Below, one piece after another: positions 18,778 to 27,639 of a stretch of 64,000 nucleotides of DNA (the stretch's first letter is position 1; each line of letters starts with the position of its first letter). Origin of the DNA: an uncultured Eudoraea sp. (lineage in GTDB: Bacteria; Bacteroidota; Bacteroidia; Flavobacteriales; Flavobacteriaceae); NCBI RefSeq assembly GCF_947490415.1, contig NZ_CANLGX010000002.1:558001-622000 (forward strand), read 5' to 3'. The translations under genes were made by a program, and so were the position numbers. Below the pieces are notes generated by a model. That model did no database searches and had not been told where the DNA came from. It was given only the letters and a program-made list of their open reading frames with translations.

Positions 18778-20508
18778 TTAGTGTGCATCCCGTTTTACTA
18801 CAGAACTCGATTTTCCTACTAAAAAATCAAAATCTGCCCCCAGATGGGCCTGTTGCACGGTTCTAGTATATAGGTTGGTATATCCTCTGTCTGCAGCTGG
18901 TTCAGGGGGCGTCCAGGCAGCTTTTCGCTTTTCAAGTTCAGACTGTTCCACCTCCAAATGCAACTTCCTGTTAGGAACGTCCAGGACAATATAGTCTCCT
19001 GTTTGCACCAATCCCAAAACCCCACCAATAGATGATTCAGGTGAAACATGTAACACCACCGTGCCAAAGGCAGTACCACTCATTCTTCCGTCTGAGATGC
19101 GCACCATATCTTTTATCCCTTTTTTTAATAGCTTTTCAGGCAAATCCACATTACCTACCTCAGGCATACCGGGATAACCAACAGGTCCGGCCCCCTTAAG
19201 GACAATTACACTATTTTCATCAATATCCAAATCCGGCCTGTCTATATTGGCATGGCAATCCTCAATATTCTCAAATACCACGGCCTTGCCTCTATGTGAC
19301 ATAAGTTCCGGGGTGGCAGCAGAAGGTTTAATGACAGCCCCATCTTCGCATAAATTACCATATAATACGGCAATCCCTGCTTCTTCAATAAAAGGCTGAT
19401 CAATTGCTGCAATTACTTCAGAATTATAACATTCCGCTTTTTTATTATTCTCTCCTATTGGCTTTCCATTAACTGTTAAGGCATCGTTGTGGAGGTGATC
19501 TTTCATTTGATTGATAACTACGGGTAAACCACCGGCATCAAAAAAGTCCTCCATCAGGAATTTACCTGAAGGCATTAGATTTACCAGCAATGGTATTTTA
19601 CTACCAAGGGTGTCAAATTCCTTTAAGTGAAGAGGAACCCCAATTCTTCCCGCAATAGCTTGCAGGTGAATTATAAAATTAGTGGAACCTCCTACGGCAG
19701 CATTTAATTTTATGGCATTTTCAAAGGCCTCACGAGTGAGGATTTTAGACAACTTCAGGTCTTCTTTTACCATTTCAACTATCCGCCTTCCAGATAGTTG
19801 TGCCATCACCTTTTTACGGGAGTCTACAGCAGGTATAGCAGCAGCACCCGGTAAGGTAAGTCCAAGAGATTCAACCATGCAAGCCATGGTGGAGGCTGTT
19901 CCCATAGTCATACAATGCCCAGCGCTTCGTGCAGAGCATATCTCTGCTTCAATCTGATCTTCCGCTGTAAACCCCTCATTTTTGATCTTGTCTTTTAAAG
20001 TCCATACAAATGTGCCGGATCCTATGCGTTCTCCTTTGTACTTTCCATTTAGCATGGGCCCTCCGGGGACAACTATTGTTGGAAGGTCAACACTGCAGGC
20101 TCCCATTACGGTAGATGGTGTGGTCTTGTCGCACCCTGTTAGAAGAACAACTCCATCAAGAGGGTTTGCGCGTATACATTCCTCAGTATCCATACTTGCC
20201 AGGTTTCTGAAAAGCATTGCTGTGGGTCGCATTAAAATCTCCCCCATACTGGTGACCGGGAATTCAAAAGGGACACCACCGGCTTCAAGAACCCCCTTTT
20301 TTACAAATTCCGCAAAGTCTCTTAAATGGCCATTGCATGGGGTTAATTCGGACCAGGTATTACAAATACCAATTACAGGTCTTTTATTAAAGTAGTCATT
20401 TGGATAACCCTGATTTCGGAGCCATGACCTGTGAATAAATGCGGATTTTGGATCTCCGGGATTAAACCAATCCTCACTTCTCAATCTATCTTGCTTATCT
20501 TTTTCCAT
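18778..20508 (-). CDS. IlvD/Edd family dehydratase, probably a sugar-acid dehydratase
   Basis: About 576 residues from the ATG at 20508; an upstream start at 20535 adds nine. Three Cys in the contexts LTPCNGH, LTGCDKTTP and AGHCMTM (about 58, 126 and 199 from the preferred start) would hold the Fe-S cluster, with spacing like the L-arabinonate dehydratase branch. The active-site Ser is in GRMSGTAFG. The branch dehydrates aldonates to 2-keto-3-deoxy acids. Being paired with GntP rather than with ilv genes argues against branched-chain amino-acid synthesis. No KDG kinase or aldolase is present here. Confidence 0.88.
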   Translation of the reverse strand: MEKDKQDRLRSEDWFNPGDPKSAFIHRSWLRNQGYPNDYFNKRPVIGICNTWSELTPCNGHLRDFAEFVKKGVLEAGGVPFEFPVTSMGEILMRPTAMLFRNLASMDTEECIRANPLDGVVLLTGCDKTTPSTVMGACSVDLPTIVVPGGPMLNGKYKGERIGSGTFVWTLKDKIKNEGFTAEDQIEAEICSARSAGHCMTMGTASTMACMVESLGLTLPGAAAIPAVDSRKKVMAQLSGRRIVEMVKEDLKLSKILTREAFENAIKLNAAVGGSTNFIIHLQAIAGRIGVPLHLKEFDTLGSKIPLLVNLMPSGKFLMEDFFDAGGLPVVINQMKDHLHNDALTVNGKPIGENNKKAECYNSEVIAAIDQPFIEEAGIAVLYGNLCEDGAVIKPSAATPELMSHRGKAVVFENIEDCHANIDRPDLDIDENSVIVLKGAGPVGYPGMPEVGNVDLPEKLLKKGIKDMVRISDGRMSGTAFGTVVLHVSPESSIGGVLGLVQTGDYIVLDVPNRKLHLEVEQSELEKRKAAWTPPEPAADRGYTNLYTRTVQQAHLGADFDFLVGKSSSVVKRDAH

Positions 20509-20835
20509 TAACTGATACTTCTTATGTGGAAACAACTAATATTTTAGATGAACCTTAATCATCCATACGGAAATCAAGGTATCATCTTTAACGCAGTTAA
20601 CAAAATGGATTGCGCATTTATTTCTGTTCTAAGGTCTTTTTTAGTAAATATTTGCAGGGACTGAAAATCTTTTGTTACTTTTAATTAAATGGTTTTATGT
20701 TGTCATTGGAGACCGTTCGAGTATGCCTGACGAATTAGTTTTTGTAATGGTATCAGTTATTTTTTAGCAAATAGTGGGGTTTCTTTCTGAAGGGATTTTA
20801 GATTCTATTGCCAGGACACGAGATAATTTAAACTT
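20509..20835. other. Divergent intergenic region, no gene seen
   Basis: About 327 bases separate the divergent dehydratase and isomerase genes. I see no open frame of note, no stable hairpin and no copy of the palindromes found elsewhere in the window. It must hold the promoters of both directions, but I could not place a convincing -7/-33 pair. Confidence 0.5.
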
Positions 20836-21906
20836 ATGAAACGAAGGAATTTTATTAAAAAAAGTGGTTCTGCGGGATTATTGGCTATGGCCATGCCGGT
20901 AATTCCTGCCTTTTCGCCATTAGTTGCCGAAATGCGTTTTGGGATTGCGGAAGCTTCCTATGTTCAGCGCAGGTATGCGAAGCTAGAGAGCAAAATCTAT
21001 CCTCCTTTCACAGACTCCCTACAAATGATCGAACACTGCAGTTCTGCTGGATTTGGAGGGGTTCAGTTCAGCGTAAGTGGCTGGGATACGGCCTATGCCA
21101 AAAAGGTAAAAACAAGAGTTGAAGAATTGGAGCTCTTTCTGGAAGGTCAGATTAGGCTACCAAAAGACGATTCGGATCTTCAAAGGTTCACTGCTGAGGT
21201 ATCAGCTGCAAAAGAAGCAGGGGTAGATATTCTTCGGACAGCTTGCTTATCCGGTCGCAGATACGAGACATTTGATACCATGAGTGCTTTTAAGGATTTC
21301 AGGGCAAAATCAATTGATTCCTTAAAACTGGCAGAACCCGTAGTTCGTAAATTGGGCGTTAAGCTTGCAGTTGAGAATCATAAGGATTGGCGGATTTCGG
21401 AAATGATAGAGATACTAAATATGATTGAAAGTGAGTGGGTAGGGGTCACCCTGGATACCGGCAATAACATCTCTTTGCTGGAGGATCCTATGGAAGTTGT
21501 TGAAGCTCTCGCTCCTTATGCATTTACTGTACATTTAAAGGATATGGCTGTTGAGGAATATGAAGATGGATTTTTATTAGCTGAAATTAATTTAGGGGAA
21601 GGGTTTTTGGATGTGGAAAGAATGATCACGGTAATTAAAAGCCATAATCCGGATATCCGGTTTAACCTGGAAATGATCACCAGAGATCCCTTGAAAATCC
21701 CATGTTTAACTGAGGGTTATTGGGCAACGTTTGATGAGGTTTCTGCCAGTGAATTGGCCGGGTTTCTCCATAAGATTAAAAAGGGAAAAAGTGCATCCCC
21801 CTTAACCGTGATATCCAAAAACTCAGCCGATGACAGACTGGCTCTGGAAATAGAGAACAATAAAGCCTCACTTAAATACGCCAGGCAACGTTTGGGCTTT
21901 ATTTAA
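20836..21906 (+). CDS. Secreted sugar phosphate isomerase/epimerase family protein
   Basis: 356 residues. The N-terminus (MKRRNFIKKSGSAGLLAMA) is a Tat-like or Sec signal with a positively charged n-region, so the protein probably acts outside the cytoplasm. The body is a xylose-isomerase-like barrel: AVENHKDWR carries the Glu ligand, VTLDTGNN the Asp, VHLKDM the His and LEMITRD the last Glu. It is followed 18 bases later by an SDR gene. A periplasmic barrel is consistent with keto-sugar processing after extracytoplasmic oxidation (inference). Confidence 0.83.
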   Translation: MKRRNFIKKSGSAGLLAMAMPVIPAFSPLVAEMRFGIAEASYVQRRYAKLESKIYPPFTDSLQMIEHCSSAGFGGVQFSVSGWDTAYAKKVKTRVEELELFLEGQIRLPKDDSDLQRFTAEVSAAKEAGVDILRTACLSGRRYETFDTMSAFKDFRAKSIDSLKLAEPVVRKLGVKLAVENHKDWRISEMIEILNMIESEWVGVTLDTGNNISLLEDPMEVVEALAPYAFTVHLKDMAVEEYEDGFLLAEINLGEGFLDVERMITVIKSHNPDIRFNLEMITRDPLKIPCLTEGYWATFDEVSASELAGFLHKIKKGKSASPLTVISKNSADDRLALEIENNKASLKYARQRLGFI

Positions 21907-21924
21907 AAATAAAAATATAAGTAT

Positions 21925-22710
21925 ATGAAAGATAATCGCTTACCTGGAATAAAACAATTTGATATGAAAGGGCGAACAGCCATGATTACAGGAGGTTCCA
22001 AAGGTCTTGGGCTGGCAATGGCCGCCGGTCTTGCATCCGCAGGTTGTTCAACAGCATTAGTGAATAGAAATTTTGAAGAAGGAATAAGTGCAGCGGAAGA
22101 ACTACATAAGGATTTTGGGGTAATGGCTAAGGCTTACTCTGCTGATGTTACGAATTTAAAACAGGTAGAGTCTGTTGTAAAGGAGATTGAAAATGATTTT
22201 GGTAAAATAGATATATTAATTAACAGTGCGGGGATTAATATCAGAGGGGCTATAGATGAATTAAGTCCCGAAGATTTTAACCAGGTGATGAAGGTTAATG
22301 TAGAAGGTACCTGGAACACCTCCCGTGCCGTTACGCCTCAGATGAAAAAAAACAACTACGGAAGAATTATAAATATGGCAAGTACTCTGGGACTGGTAGG
22401 GTTGGCTAATCGTACCCCCTATGCCACAAGTAAAGGGGCTGTTGTGCAAATGACCAGGGCACTGGGGTTAGAGCTGGCACCTTTTAACATTACTGTAAAT
22501 GCTATTTGTCCCGGTCCTTTTTTAACGGAAATGAATATCCCGATTGCCAATACAGAAGAGGCAAAGAATTTCATAGTTGGAGCTACAGCGGTCGCTCGCT
22601 GGGGGGAATTAAGAGAAATACAGGGCGCTGCGATTTTTTTAGCCAGTGATGCAGGCAGCTACATGGTAGGTTCTATGCTTACCGTAGATGGTGGCTGGAC
22701 AGCAAAATAA
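21925..22710 (+). CDS. SDR family oxidoreductase (gluconate/sugar dehydrogenase-like)
   Basis: 261 residues, the classical SDR length. It has the nucleotide motif TGGSKGLGLAMA, NSAGINIRG, the catalytic Ser in NMASTLG, YATSKGA (YxxxK) and the C-terminal VDGGWTAK. The closest style is gluconate 5-dehydrogenase or glucose 1-dehydrogenase. It probably reduces or oxidises a sugar or keto-acid in the cytoplasm. It forms a two-gene unit with the preceding isomerase and closes the sugar island. Confidence 0.9.
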   Translation: MKDNRLPGIKQFDMKGRTAMITGGSKGLGLAMAAGLASAGCSTALVNRNFEEGISAAEELHKDFGVMAKAYSADVTNLKQVESVVKEIENDFGKIDILINSAGINIRGAIDELSPEDFNQVMKVNVEGTWNTSRAVTPQMKKNNYGRIINMASTLGLVGLANRTPYATSKGAVVQMTRALGLELAPFNITVNAICPGPFLTEMNIPIANTEEAKNFIVGATAVARWGELREIQGAAIFLASDAGSYMVGSMLTVDGGWTAK

Positions 22711-22780
22711 ACAAATCTAAATATTCAGCACGCTAATACAGAGGTAAGTGGAGTTAAAACTTGCTTTCTTTCACAGTTAA

Positions 22781-22794
22781 GTAACTGTTGTTAC
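22781..22794. promoter_or_regulatory. GTAAC-N4-GTTAC palindrome upstream of the SQR operon
   Basis: GTAAC TGTT GTTAC is one of seven such palindromes in the window. It lies 113 bases before the SQR start and 27 bp (centre to centre) upstream of the ATGAC-N4-GTCAT palindrome that lies next to the promoter. The 5+4+5 geometry is that of Crp/FNR-family sites. The regulator is not encoded in the window. Confidence 0.65.
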
Positions 22795-22807
22795 ACAAGG
22801 CGTATTT

Positions 22808-22821
22808 ATGACTTATGTCAT
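22808..22821 (+). promoter_or_regulatory. ATGAC-N4-GTCAT activator-like site of the SQR promoter
   Basis: ATGAC TTAT GTCAT is a perfect palindrome (extended by flanking T/A to 22807-22822). Its centre (22814.5) is 36.5 bp from the end of a -7 like element, TAATTTTA at 22844-22851, one mismatch from TAnnTTTG. There is no good -33 TTG, which fits activator dependence. The same arrangement recurs at 31231, 31486 and 38632. Confidence 0.65.
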
Positions 22822-22907
22822 ATTTTACAGTACATCCTATAATTAATTTTACATCATTAAAATACAGGTCAAAAAATCCCTGTAATTCATACTAAATAAG
22901 GTAAATA

Positions 22908-24155
22908 ATGATGAAAAATTTAGTGATATTAGGTGCAGGAACTTCCGGAACTATGATGGCCAATCATCTGGTATCCAGTCTGCCTAAAAAAGAGTGGAAG
23001 ATTTCCATAGTAGATCAATACAAAACCCATTATTACCAGCCCGGGTTCTTATTTCTTCCTTTTGATATTTATACTACAAAACAGGTTAAGAAAAAAGGAT
23101 CCAAGTTTTTACCTAAAGATGTTAACTATATCCAGGAAAAAATAGATCTTATTGAACCTGAAAATAATAAGGTATGCCTTGCAAATGGCAAGGAGCTATC
23201 TTATGATGTTTTAATTGTAGCCACGGGGACAAAAACCGTACCGGAAGAAATTGAAGGTATGAAAGGACCAAAATGGTATAAAAACATCTTTGATTTCTAT
23301 ACCTATGAAGGTGCCAAAGCATTAAGAGATAAATTTAGAACCTGGGAAGGCGGAAAACTGGTAGTTCATATAACGGAAATGCCTATAAAATGTCCGGTAG
23401 CCCCTTTGGAATTTGCATTTTTGGCAGATTCCTATTTCAAAAACAAGGGGATGAGGGATAAAGTAGATATTACCTTTGTAACACCGCTGGACGGCGCTTT
23501 TACTAAGCCAAGAGCTACGGAAGCCCTTCATTATTTGTTAGAAGAAAAAAATATTAAAGAAGTTACAAGTTTTAATATAGAGCGGGTTGATTACGAGAAT
23601 AATAAAATTATAGATTACGGGGATACTGAGGTGGAATACGACCTTTTGGTCACCGTTCCAACGAATATGGGCGATCCATTGCTAGAACGCTCCGGCCTTG
23701 GAGATGATCTTAATTACATTCCAACAAATAAAGCAACGTTGCAATCCATAGACCATGAGAATATATTTGCTATTGGTGATGCTACTAATATACCCGCTTC
23801 AAAAGCAGGTTCTGTGGCTCATTTTGAAGCTGAAATTCTGACGGAAAATATATTGCGATATATCAATAATGAAGAATTAAAAGAGGACTTTGATGGTCAT
23901 GCCAATTGTTTTATAGAAACCGGAGGCGGCAAGGCATTGTTGATTGATTTTAACTACACCACAGAACCGGTTGAAGGAACATTTCCCTTTCCTGGTGTAG
24001 GTCCATTAAGGCTTTTAAAAGAGAGCAGGATGAATCATATGGGCAAACTAGCTTTTCGCTGGATATATTGGAATATGCTATTAAAGGGTGTTCCTATTCC
24101 ATTTGTTGATGCTAAAATGTCTGAAAAGGGAAAACAATTAGAAAAAACTCAATAA
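22908..24155 (+). CDS. sqr: Sulfide:quinone oxidoreductase-type flavoprotein
   Basis: 415 residues. The N-terminal FAD motif is VILGAGTSGTMMANHL, with ATGTKTVPE at the second nucleotide segment and FAIGDATNIP at the third. The two redox cysteines expected in SQR are at Cys162 (PIKCPVAP) and Cys334 (HANCFIE), and a hydrophobic/aromatic C-terminal helix region would hold it on the membrane. It oxidises sulfide to sulfane sulfur or polysulfide and reduces quinone. It leads a three-gene operon with a TusE/DsrC-like protein and DsrE2, which would accept the sulfane sulfur. A start one codon later (second Met) is possible. Confidence 0.9.
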   Translation: MMKNLVILGAGTSGTMMANHLVSSLPKKEWKISIVDQYKTHYYQPGFLFLPFDIYTTKQVKKKGSKFLPKDVNYIQEKIDLIEPENNKVCLANGKELSYDVLIVATGTKTVPEEIEGMKGPKWYKNIFDFYTYEGAKALRDKFRTWEGGKLVVHITEMPIKCPVAPLEFAFLADSYFKNKGMRDKVDITFVTPLDGAFTKPRATEALHYLLEEKNIKEVTSFNIERVDYENNKIIDYGDTEVEYDLLVTVPTNMGDPLLERSGLGDDLNYIPTNKATLQSIDHENIFAIGDATNIPASKAGSVAHFEAEILTENILRYINNEELKEDFDGHANCFIETGGGKALLIDFNYTTEPVEGTFPFPGVGPLRLLKESRMNHMGKLAFRWIYWNMLLKGVPIPFVDAKMSEKGKQLEKTQ

Positions 24156-24176
24156 TATAACTTTAAATTAAATAAC

Positions 24177-24485
24177 ATGAAAAAAATTATAGCAGATCGG
24201 GAAATTGATGTAAACGAAGAAGGGTATCTAGTCGATTTTAATCAGTGGGATAAGGACGTTTGCGCTTATTTGGCAGAGGAACAGGGTATTTCCATGACAG
24301 AAAAGCATTGGGAAGTTGTAGAATACTTACAGGATAAGTTTCAAAAAGAAGAACCTTTATCAATCCGTGGTATTAAGAAGAGCGGTGTCATAAACATTAA
24401 AGAGTTCTACAGTTTATTTCCCGGAGGACCTCTTAAAAAGTCTACTTTGATAGCAGGGATTCCTAAACCAAAGAGTTGTATCTAA
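24177..24485 (+). CDS. TusE/DsrC family sulfur carrier protein
   Basis: 102 residues, ending AGIPKPKSCI as in the DsrC/TusE C-terminal arm. The penultimate Cys101 is the persulfide-carrying cysteine. The second arm cysteine of true DsrC, eleven residues upstream, is replaced by Thr90, so it should act like TusE as a single-cysteine carrier. There are no dsrAB genes here. Its place between SQR and DsrE2 suggests it receives sulfur from DsrE2 or SQR in the cytoplasm (inference). Confidence 0.9.
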   Translation: MKKIIADREIDVNEEGYLVDFNQWDKDVCAYLAEEQGISMTEKHWEVVEYLQDKFQKEEPLSIRGIKKSGVINIKEFYSLFPGGPLKKSTLIAGIPKPKSCI

Positions 24486-24535
24486 CGAATTAAAAGGTAA
24501 TCTAAGATTTTAATAAAATCATAAAAAAGATAGAG

Positions 24536-25060
24536 ATGAGCGAAACTAGCGTAAAAGAGAAGAGCGAAACTAAAGTAAAAGAAATGAGCAAAACCAAAGT
24601 AAAAAAGATGCTTTTTATTCTTTCCAAAGGCACCATTGAAAATGCATATGCAGCTTTTGTTATGGCGAACGGGGCACGGATGGAAGGTATTGAATCGGAA
24701 ATATTTTTTACATTTTTTGGACTGGAAGCAATTCAAAAGAAAAAATTGGAACACTTACGTGTTGCAACCGTAGGTAATCCGGCTTTACATATGCCAACAA
24801 TGCTTGGTGGACTGCCAGGTGTTGAAGCACTGGCCACGAAGATGATGAAGAAGGAAATGGAAAAATTAGATATGCCTCCCATTGGAGAGTTCCTTGAAAT
24901 TTTGTCAGACTCTGGTTGTAAACTATGGGGTTGTAAACTGGCCATAGACATGTTCCACCTGGAAAGAGAAGATTTAATTGATGAATTGGATGGGATATTA
25001 ACTATTGGTGATTTTTACGGCAGAGCTAATGAAGAAGGCACCCATTTATTATTTATATAA
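24536..25060 (+). CDS. DsrE2-type DsrE/DsrF family sulfurtransferase
   Basis: 174 residues. After a Lys/Glu/Thr-rich N-terminal extension (1-24) built of three 8-residue repeats, the DsrE fold begins at KKMLFILSKGTIENAYAAF. The conserved DsrE2 cysteine pair is Cys128 and Cys133 (GCKLWGC, CxxxxC). DsrE2 proteins take up persulfide sulfur and hand it to TusA or related carriers. It is the last gene of the SQR operon and is followed by a terminator. A start at the internal Met17 or Met25 would remove most of the repeats. Confidence 0.88.
   Translation: MSETSVKEKSETKVKEMSKTKVKKMLFILSKGTIENAYAAFVMANGARMEGIESEIFFTFFGLEAIQKKKLEHLRVATVGNPALHMPTMLGGLPGVEALATKMMKKEMEKLDMPPIGEFLEILSDSGCKLWGCKLAIDMFHLEREDLIDELDGILTIGDFYGRANEEGTHLLFI
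24538..24609 (+). repeat. Three 24-bp tandem repeats inside the DsrE2 gene
   Basis: Units 24538-24561, 24562-24585 and 24586-24609 are near identical, each starting GAGC(G/A)AAAC. They encode three charged octapeptides of the form S(E/K)T(S/K)VK(E/K)(K/M). The repeat length is a multiple of three, so copy-number change by slippage would keep the frame. Confidence 0.85.
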
Positions 25061-25108
25061 ATAAGCTGAGCTAGTCAAATAATATAAGTTCCATTGATAG
25101 ATTGTTTT

Positions 25109-25145
25109 AAACCCTGCTGAACTTATTTGGCAGGGTTTTCTTTTG
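25109..25145 (+). terminator. Terminator of the SQR operon
   Basis: A 9-bp stem AAACCCTGC/GCAGGGTTT (25109-25117 with 25130-25138) with a 12-nt loop runs into TTTTCTTTTG. It lies 49 bases after the DsrE2 stop. Confidence 0.85.
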
Positions 25146-25224
25146 TGAAATACTTAATTTAGTGTTTGATATTAAATTCAGACATGATTAACTTCATGTA
25201 ATAGCCCGGGTAAAGTGATACAAA

Positions 25225-25250
25225 AAAAGGCACCAATTATGGTGCCTTTT
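25225..25250 (-). terminator. Terminator of the DUF3604 gene
   Basis: A 10-bp perfect stem (25225-25234 with 25241-25250) and AATTAT loop, flanked by A and T tracts on both sides. It lies 17 bases beyond the minus-strand stop at 25267, and the minus-strand product ends in a run of T. It could also back up the plus-strand terminator. Confidence 0.85.
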
Positions 25251-25266
25251 ATAAATTCAATTCCTT

Positions 25267-27273
25267 CTAATTTGGTGTATACCAAATCGGACTGGTATAA
25301 GCACGCTCCTGCTGGCTTGTTGGAGCACCTTCAGGTATTTCTAACCCAAAACGGAAGGCATCATATAAATACCATGGTGGTGTTGGTATTTCCATTACTC
25401 TTACATAATAGAAGGCCCTCTCAGAGGGGTCAAAATCCGGGTCTGTCCAAACTGTAGCCAGTTCAGATGCCCCTATGGTATTGGTCCAGCTCGCCGTGGC
25501 AATGTCTACAGTATTACCCACTGCCGGCACCTTACCATCACGGCCTGGTTTTCGATCTCCGGACCAGACCACGTCATAGACTTTTTCATGGGTTTCACCA
25601 TCAGCGTCAAGCCATCCTTTAATGATTTGTATACGATCCAGATTGGCCCCAATGGCATCTCGTATAGCATAGACCATAAAATTCGGCGATTTGCCAGAAG
25701 GAGCATTTACCAGATCACCTCCCATAGGTACACCTTTGGCATAACCCGCGAAGGCTGGTTCCCGACTTTGTATGTCTTCTTCTGTATATTCCCATCCACC
25801 AAAGAAACGCACCATCATGCGTGGCCCGGTAGTGGCATAAACTTCTTTACGATGCATGGCATCCCAGATAGACTCCCTCGTATTTTCTTTTGCCCAAACT
25901 CCTGTAATCCCTGCCGCAAGTTGTGACCAGCCCAATATTTCCCCATTTTCATTTTTCATAAAGGGGTGTGTCATTCTTTCCGGTGAAGGTTCGTAACCGG
26001 TGTGTTTTCCAAAAAAATTATTTTCCTCGGATGTTGTCAATGAGGTATGGCTATCTGTAGCACCCTGCAATCCAAATTTATAAGGGTTTGTGCCAAATTT
26101 TTCCTCCAGGACCAGTCCATTTTTAAGAGCTTCACGGGTATACTCATACTGGAGCATATCATCTGTTTTTGCCTCGGAGAGATCCAAATTACCTATATCC
26201 CATTTATAGTAGTCCGCAAATTCATCATTTACCGAAAGGAAAGGATGCGTTTCGCCATCTCCTTTTATCTGGGTTACTTCATAAGTACGTTCCCATTTGG
26301 CACGCTGCTCTACATAAAATTTGTCGAGTTTTTTACCCGTATACTGTGCATCAATAGGAAACATAATACCATTGGAGAGGTTTCCATTATGAGCTAATGT
26401 CTGCACCTGTCCCCCGGTTTTTGCCACATAGTCTTCCAGATACTTATATAGATCAAGAGGATCAGTACTTCCAATTGGGGCCTGAGTAGTAAAAGGCACT
26501 ACTTGGCCTGCCTTTTCCGCCCCATCACGAAAAATCACGTTTCGATGCATGTTTCCACCTCTTACCAAAGAAGTCCATTCAAAACCAATAAATGCTGTAA
26601 AATGCCCTGGATCATTAAATTCCTCTGCCGCGGCAATTACATCTTCCCATATAGTTTCGTACCTTTTTGCACCGGGTGAATAATTCCCTAGAAGTTCAGG
26701 ATCTACTTCTCCCTGTGAAAAGGTAGTTATCAGGTTCAAAGTTGCCTCAACAGCCTCCTGACCTCCTGCATTAAAACCTTTAGACCAGCGTTCGCCCTGT
26801 TCATATTTCATCACAAATGGCTCTGCCGCTAAAAGATCTGTAATGAATCCCAAACCATCTGAATGATCTGCTATAACCAGCCAATCTAATGGCCTGGCCA
26901 ATCTGGCCTGCTGGCCAGAAGAAGCAGTTACTTCTTCACCTCTGGCAAATCGATAGGCATCACGTACACCCAACCGGTTTCCAAATCCACCGGCATCCAT
27001 GGATAGTCCTGTATGCAAATGGGTTTCTCCAAATAAGGGTAAGGTTGCAAATTCGCGTTTAGCATATGGTGAGTATGTTTCACCGGTATATTTGGTAGAA
27101 AGTATTCGGCGCAAATCTTCATCAGAATTGGTAGTTTCACCCACCTTTAAAGGTTCCTGTGAGCCAATCACGGTCTGAGATTCTGTCTTGGATTCATCTG
27201 TTTTATTTTCGGTACAGGAAAAAGTAAGTGCAAACGAAAGTATCAGGATCAATAATACGGATAGAGATTTCAT
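25267..27273 (-). CDS. DUF3604 lipoprotein
   Basis: 668 residues with lipobox TFSC (Cys20). The DUF3604 signature is clear: [20 protein letters not shown] with PHP-like His residues, [27 protein letters not shown] and a C-terminal [18 protein letters not shown]. The PHP-like His/Asp set suggests a metal-dependent hydrolase outside the cytoplasm, but no reaction is established for the family as far as I know. It is divergent from the PpiC-HupE genes. That trio recurs in marine bacteria, from general knowledge. Confidence 0.9.
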   Translation of the reverse strand: MKSLSVLLILILSFALTFSCTENKTDESKTESQTVIGSQEPLKVGETTNSDEDLRRILSTKYTGETYSPYAKREFATLPLFGETHLHTGLSMDAGGFGNRLGVRDAYRFARGEEVTASSGQQARLARPLDWLVIADHSDGLGFITDLLAAEPFVMKYEQGERWSKGFNAGGQEAVEATLNLITTFSQGEVDPELLGNYSPGAKRYETIWEDVIAAAEEFNDPGHFTAFIGFEWTSLVRGGNMHRNVIFRDGAEKAGQVVPFTTQAPIGSTDPLDLYKYLEDYVAKTGGQVQTLAHNGNLSNGIMFPIDAQYTGKKLDKFYVEQRAKWERTYEVTQIKGDGETHPFLSVNDEFADYYKWDIGNLDLSEAKTDDMLQYEYTREALKNGLVLEEKFGTNPYKFGLQGATDSHTSLTTSEENNFFGKHTGYEPSPERMTHPFMKNENGEILGWSQLAAGITGVWAKENTRESIWDAMHRKEVYATTGPRMMVRFFGGWEYTEEDIQSREPAFAGYAKGVPMGGDLVNAPSGKSPNFMVYAIRDAIGANLDRIQIIKGWLDADGETHEKVYDVVWSGDRKPGRDGKVPAVGNTVDIATASWTNTIGASELATVWTDPDFDPSERAFYYVRVMEIPTPPWYLYDAFRFGLEIPEGAPTSQQERAYTSPIWYTPN

Positions 27274-27639
27274 AAATTATATTTTAGTTAAAGATAATCA
27301 ATTTACAAAATTTTTAAGTCTCAGTAATCTGATCTTTTTGTTAAGTCAAGATACCTATAGATCTACCATGGAAATCGCCCTTTAATTCTTCACCTAAAAA
27401 CCTCTTTTTTATGGGTATTCATATCAAGAAATTAAAAGTTGTTCCTGATTGATAATCTATGTGTCAATTAAATGAAATACCTATATTTAAATATTATTTA
27501 AAATATGTTTGGCCTTAAGGTTTATCTAAAACATATGACTTAAGCAGGTATTGACTTAACTGCGCTGAGTTTTATAAAGAGTGATTTGTATTGTGCATTT
27601 TATCATTAATCTTATAGGAAGAAAATAAACTAAAGTATT
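27274..27639. other. Divergent intergenic region between DUF3604 and PpiC genes
   Basis: 366 bases, very AT-rich, no convincing gene. It contains one ATGAC half-site near 27536 (in ATATGACTTAAG) without a matching GTCAT arm, so I do not count it as a regulon site. No stable hairpin or clear -7/-33 pair was found. Confidence 0.5.

Noticed and set aside
24482-24754. 90-codon minus-strand frame with Phe/Ala/Ser repeats
   Set aside because: The repeats are the reverse complement of the 24-bp array in the DsrE2 gene; not a separate gene.
27536-27552. ATGAC half-site upstream of PpiC
   Set aside because: No GTCAT arm at the right distance, so it is not counted as a regulon site.
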